DNA from: Gammaproteobacteria bacterium
Lineage (GTDB): Bacteria > Pseudomonadota > Gammaproteobacteria > Competibacterales > Competibacteraceae
DNA: 9,074 bases
Direction of reading: 5' to 3'
Assembly: GCA_020047885.1 (NCBI GenBank)
Contig: JAIFNF010000258.1
Location: 1 to 9,074 of the forward strand
The notes beneath the pieces were generated by a model that saw only the letters and a list, made by a program, of their open reading frames with translations, searched no databases and was not told where the DNA came from. Position 1 is the first letter of the stretch. Each line of letters opens with the position of its first letter. A program made the position numbers and the translations under genes. Positions 7,253-9,074 of this stretch are shown one piece after another.

Positions 7253-9074
7253 ATGACCACTGGATGCCTTTTCCCCTTGCTGGAACTGATTGATACCCCG
7301 CCGGATTTGCGCCGCCTGCCCGAAGCGTGCCTGCCCGCGTTGGCCCAGGAACTGCGCGACTTTCTCATTCAAACGGTCGCCCGGACCGGTGGACATTTCT
7401 CCGCGAATCTGGGCGCGGTGGAACTGACCATCGCCCTGCACTATGTCTTTAACACCCCCGATGACCGGCTGGTTTGGGATGTCGGCCATCAGACTTACCC
7501 GCACAAAATCCTGACCGGCCGCCGCGCCCGCATGGATACCCTGCGGCGCAAGGACGGCATCGCCGGCTTTCCCAAGCGTGGTGAGAGTCCCTACGATACC
7601 TTTGGCGTGGGTCATTCCAGCACCTCATTGAGCGCCGCGCTGGGCATGGCGATTGCCGCGGAACGCGCTGGTAGCGACCGCAAAGTGGTCGCCATCATTG
7701 GCGACGGTGCGATGACCGCCGGCATGGCTTTCGAGGCGCTGAATCACATCGGTCATTTAAAAAGCGACCTGCTGGTGGTGTTGAACGACAATGACATGTC
7801 GATTTCGCCGAACGTCGGCGCCCTGTCCGCGCATTTGACGCAACTGCTATCCAGCCGCCTGTTCTCCACGGTCCGCGAGGGCGGCAAGAAGGTGCTAAGT
7901 CATGTTCCGCCGGTGCTGGAGGTCGCCCGCCGCGCCGAGGAGCATGTCAAGGGTCTCCTGGTTCCGCAAGGCACCTTGTTTGAAGAACTGGGTTTCCATT
8001 ATTTCGGTCCGGTGGACGGCCATGACCTGCCGACACTATTGGCGACGTTGCGCAATTTACGCGCACTGGACGGGCCGCGCCTGCTCCACGTCGTGACCCG
8101 TAAAGGCAAGGGCTATCAACGGGCTGAAGACGAGCCGGTGGATTATCACGGCGTCGGAACCTTCGATCCGGCCTGCGGTTTAAAGCTGACTGCGACGGGC
8201 AGTGGACTGACCTATACACAAATTTTTGGCGAATGGCTGTGCGCCATGGCTGTACAGGATGAACGGTTGATCGGCATCACCCCGGCCATGCGTGAAGGTT
8301 CCGGGCTGGTGGAGTTTTCCAAACGCTTTCCCGAGCGCTATTTTGATGTCGCGATTGCCGAACAGCACGCCGTCACGCTGGCGGCGGGTATGGCCTGTGA
8401 GGGTCTCAAGCCGGTCGTGGCGATTTATTCGACCTTCCTGCAACGCGCCTACGACCAACTGATTCACGATGTCGCCCTGCAAAATCTGCCGGTGCTGTTC
8501 GCCATTGACCGCGCCGGGTTGGTGGGGCCGGATGGACCGACACACGCGGGCAGTTTCGATTACAGCTATCTGCGCGGCATTCCGAACCTGGTCATCATGG
8601 CCCCGGCCGATGAAAACGAGTGCTGGCAGATGCTTTACACCGGTTTCCAGCTCAACCAACCCGCGGCAGTGCGTTATCCACGCGGCAAGGGGCCGGGCGT
8701 GAAGATCGAGCGGGAGATGCGGGCGTTGCCAGTGGGTCAGGGCGAAATTCGGCGGCGGGGTCAGGGACTGGCGCTGCTGGCGTTTGGTGCCATGGTTCCC
8801 GTCGCGGAAGCTGTGGCGGAACGGCTGGATGCCACGGTGGTCAACATGCGCTTCGTGAAACCGCTGGATGAAACGCTGATCATGCAAATGGCCGCTGAAC
8901 ATGGCGGGCTGGCGGTGTTGGAAGAGAATGTGGTGGCGGGCGGCGCGGGTAGCGCGGTCAGTGAATGTCTGGCGCAGTGCGGCCTGACCCTTCCGGTGCT
9001 GCACATCGGCCTGCCGGATCGCTTTGTTGAACAGGGCGAGCGGGCGGAACTGCTGGCCGAATGCGGTTTGGATG
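7253..9074 (+). CDS. dxs: 1-deoxy-D-xylulose-5-phosphate synthase (3'-truncated by window edge)
   Basis: Dxs joins pyruvate and glyceraldehyde 3-phosphate to DXP, using thiamine diphosphate (TPP), in the first step of the MEP isoprenoid pathway. 607 codons are present; E. coli Dxs has 620, and the alignment ends at the equivalent of its GLD near the C-terminus, so only about 13-20 residues lie outside. GGHFSANLG carries catalytic His48 (E. coli His49). GHSS gives His121. GDGAMTAG (150-157) through NDN (178-180) is the TPP and Mg motif. IAEQHAV provides Glu370 in the transketolase pyrimidine domain. [26 protein letters not shown] and VRYPRG are intact, as is the C-terminal [10 protein letters not shown]. 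The SD is poor (ACGGA), so translation may be partly coupled to ispA. The ATG is chosen for E. coli-like N-terminal length. Confidence 0.96.
   Translation, partial: MTTGCLFPLLELIDTPPDLRRLPEACLPALAQELRDFLIQTVARTGGHFSANLGAVELTIALHYVFNTPDDRLVWDVGHQTYPHKILTGRRARMDTLRRKDGIAGFPKRGESPYDTFGVGHSSTSLSAALGMAIAAERAGSDRKVVAIIGDGAMTAGMAFEALNHIGHLKSDLLVVLNDNDMSISPNVGALSAHLTQLLSSRLFSTVREGGKKVLSHVPPVLEVARRAEEHVKGLLVPQGTLFEELGFHYFGPVDGHDLPTLLATLRNLRALDGPRLLHVVTRKGKGYQRAEDEPVDYHGVGTFDPACGLKLTATGSGLTYTQIFGEWLCAMAVQDERLIGITPAMREGSGLVEFSKRFPERYFDVAIAEQHAVTLAAGMACEGLKPVVAIYSTFLQRAYDQLIHDVALQNLPVLFAIDRAGLVGPDGPTHAGSFDYSYLRGIPNLVIMAPADENECWQMLYTGFQLNQPAAVRYPRGKGPGVKIEREMRALPVGQGEIRRRGQGLALLAFGAMVPVAEAVAERLDATVVNMRFVKPLDETLIMQMAAEHGGLAVLEENVVAGGAGSAVSECLAQCGLTLPVLHIGLPDRFVEQGERAELLAECGLD

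Overview
The window looks like an ordinary chromosomal stretch of a GC-rich gammaproteobacterium. This is inferred from close matches to the E. coli forms of PurE, PurK, OxyR, Icd, IspA and Dxs, several with identical residue numbering at catalytic positions. A phasin-type protein suggests the organism makes polyhydroxyalkanoate (PHA) granules. I cannot name the genus from sequence alone.

Layout, left to right. Positions 1-92 hold a structured leader. purE and purK (86-1698, + strand, 4-base overlap) catalyse the two-step carboxylation of AIR in purine synthesis. oxyR (1706-2632, - strand) converges on purK with a 7-base gap and diverges from icd across 188 bases. icd (2821-4584, + strand) encodes an E. 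coli-type NADP isocitrate dehydrogenase carrying an extra C-terminal helical linker and a pair of CBS domains. This is the most unusual protein here. A strong rho-independent terminator follows it.

Positions 4585-5126 are a 542-base non-coding island. It contains the terminator, a 157-bp element with 21-bp terminal inverted repeats that looks like a MITE and has an 83-bp palindromic repeat nested inside it, a two-tier RNA-like hairpin with a GUGA loop, and a second copy of the leader module seen upstream of purE. After it come a hotdog-fold thioesterase (5127-5603), a PHA granule phasin (5689-6153), and the isoprenoid genes ispA (6315-7208) and dxs (7253 to the window edge, missing only its last codons).

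Two things stand out. One is the Icd-CBS fusion, which suggests adenylate-responsive control of the TCA-cycle branch point. The other is a 56-nt module made of a hairpin, Shine-Dalgarno region, ATG and second codon, repeated in front of two unrelated genes (purE and the thioesterase). Its 20-nt palindromic core is inverted between the copies while the flanks keep the same orientation. No CRISPR array, tRNA, rRNA or transposase gene is visible.
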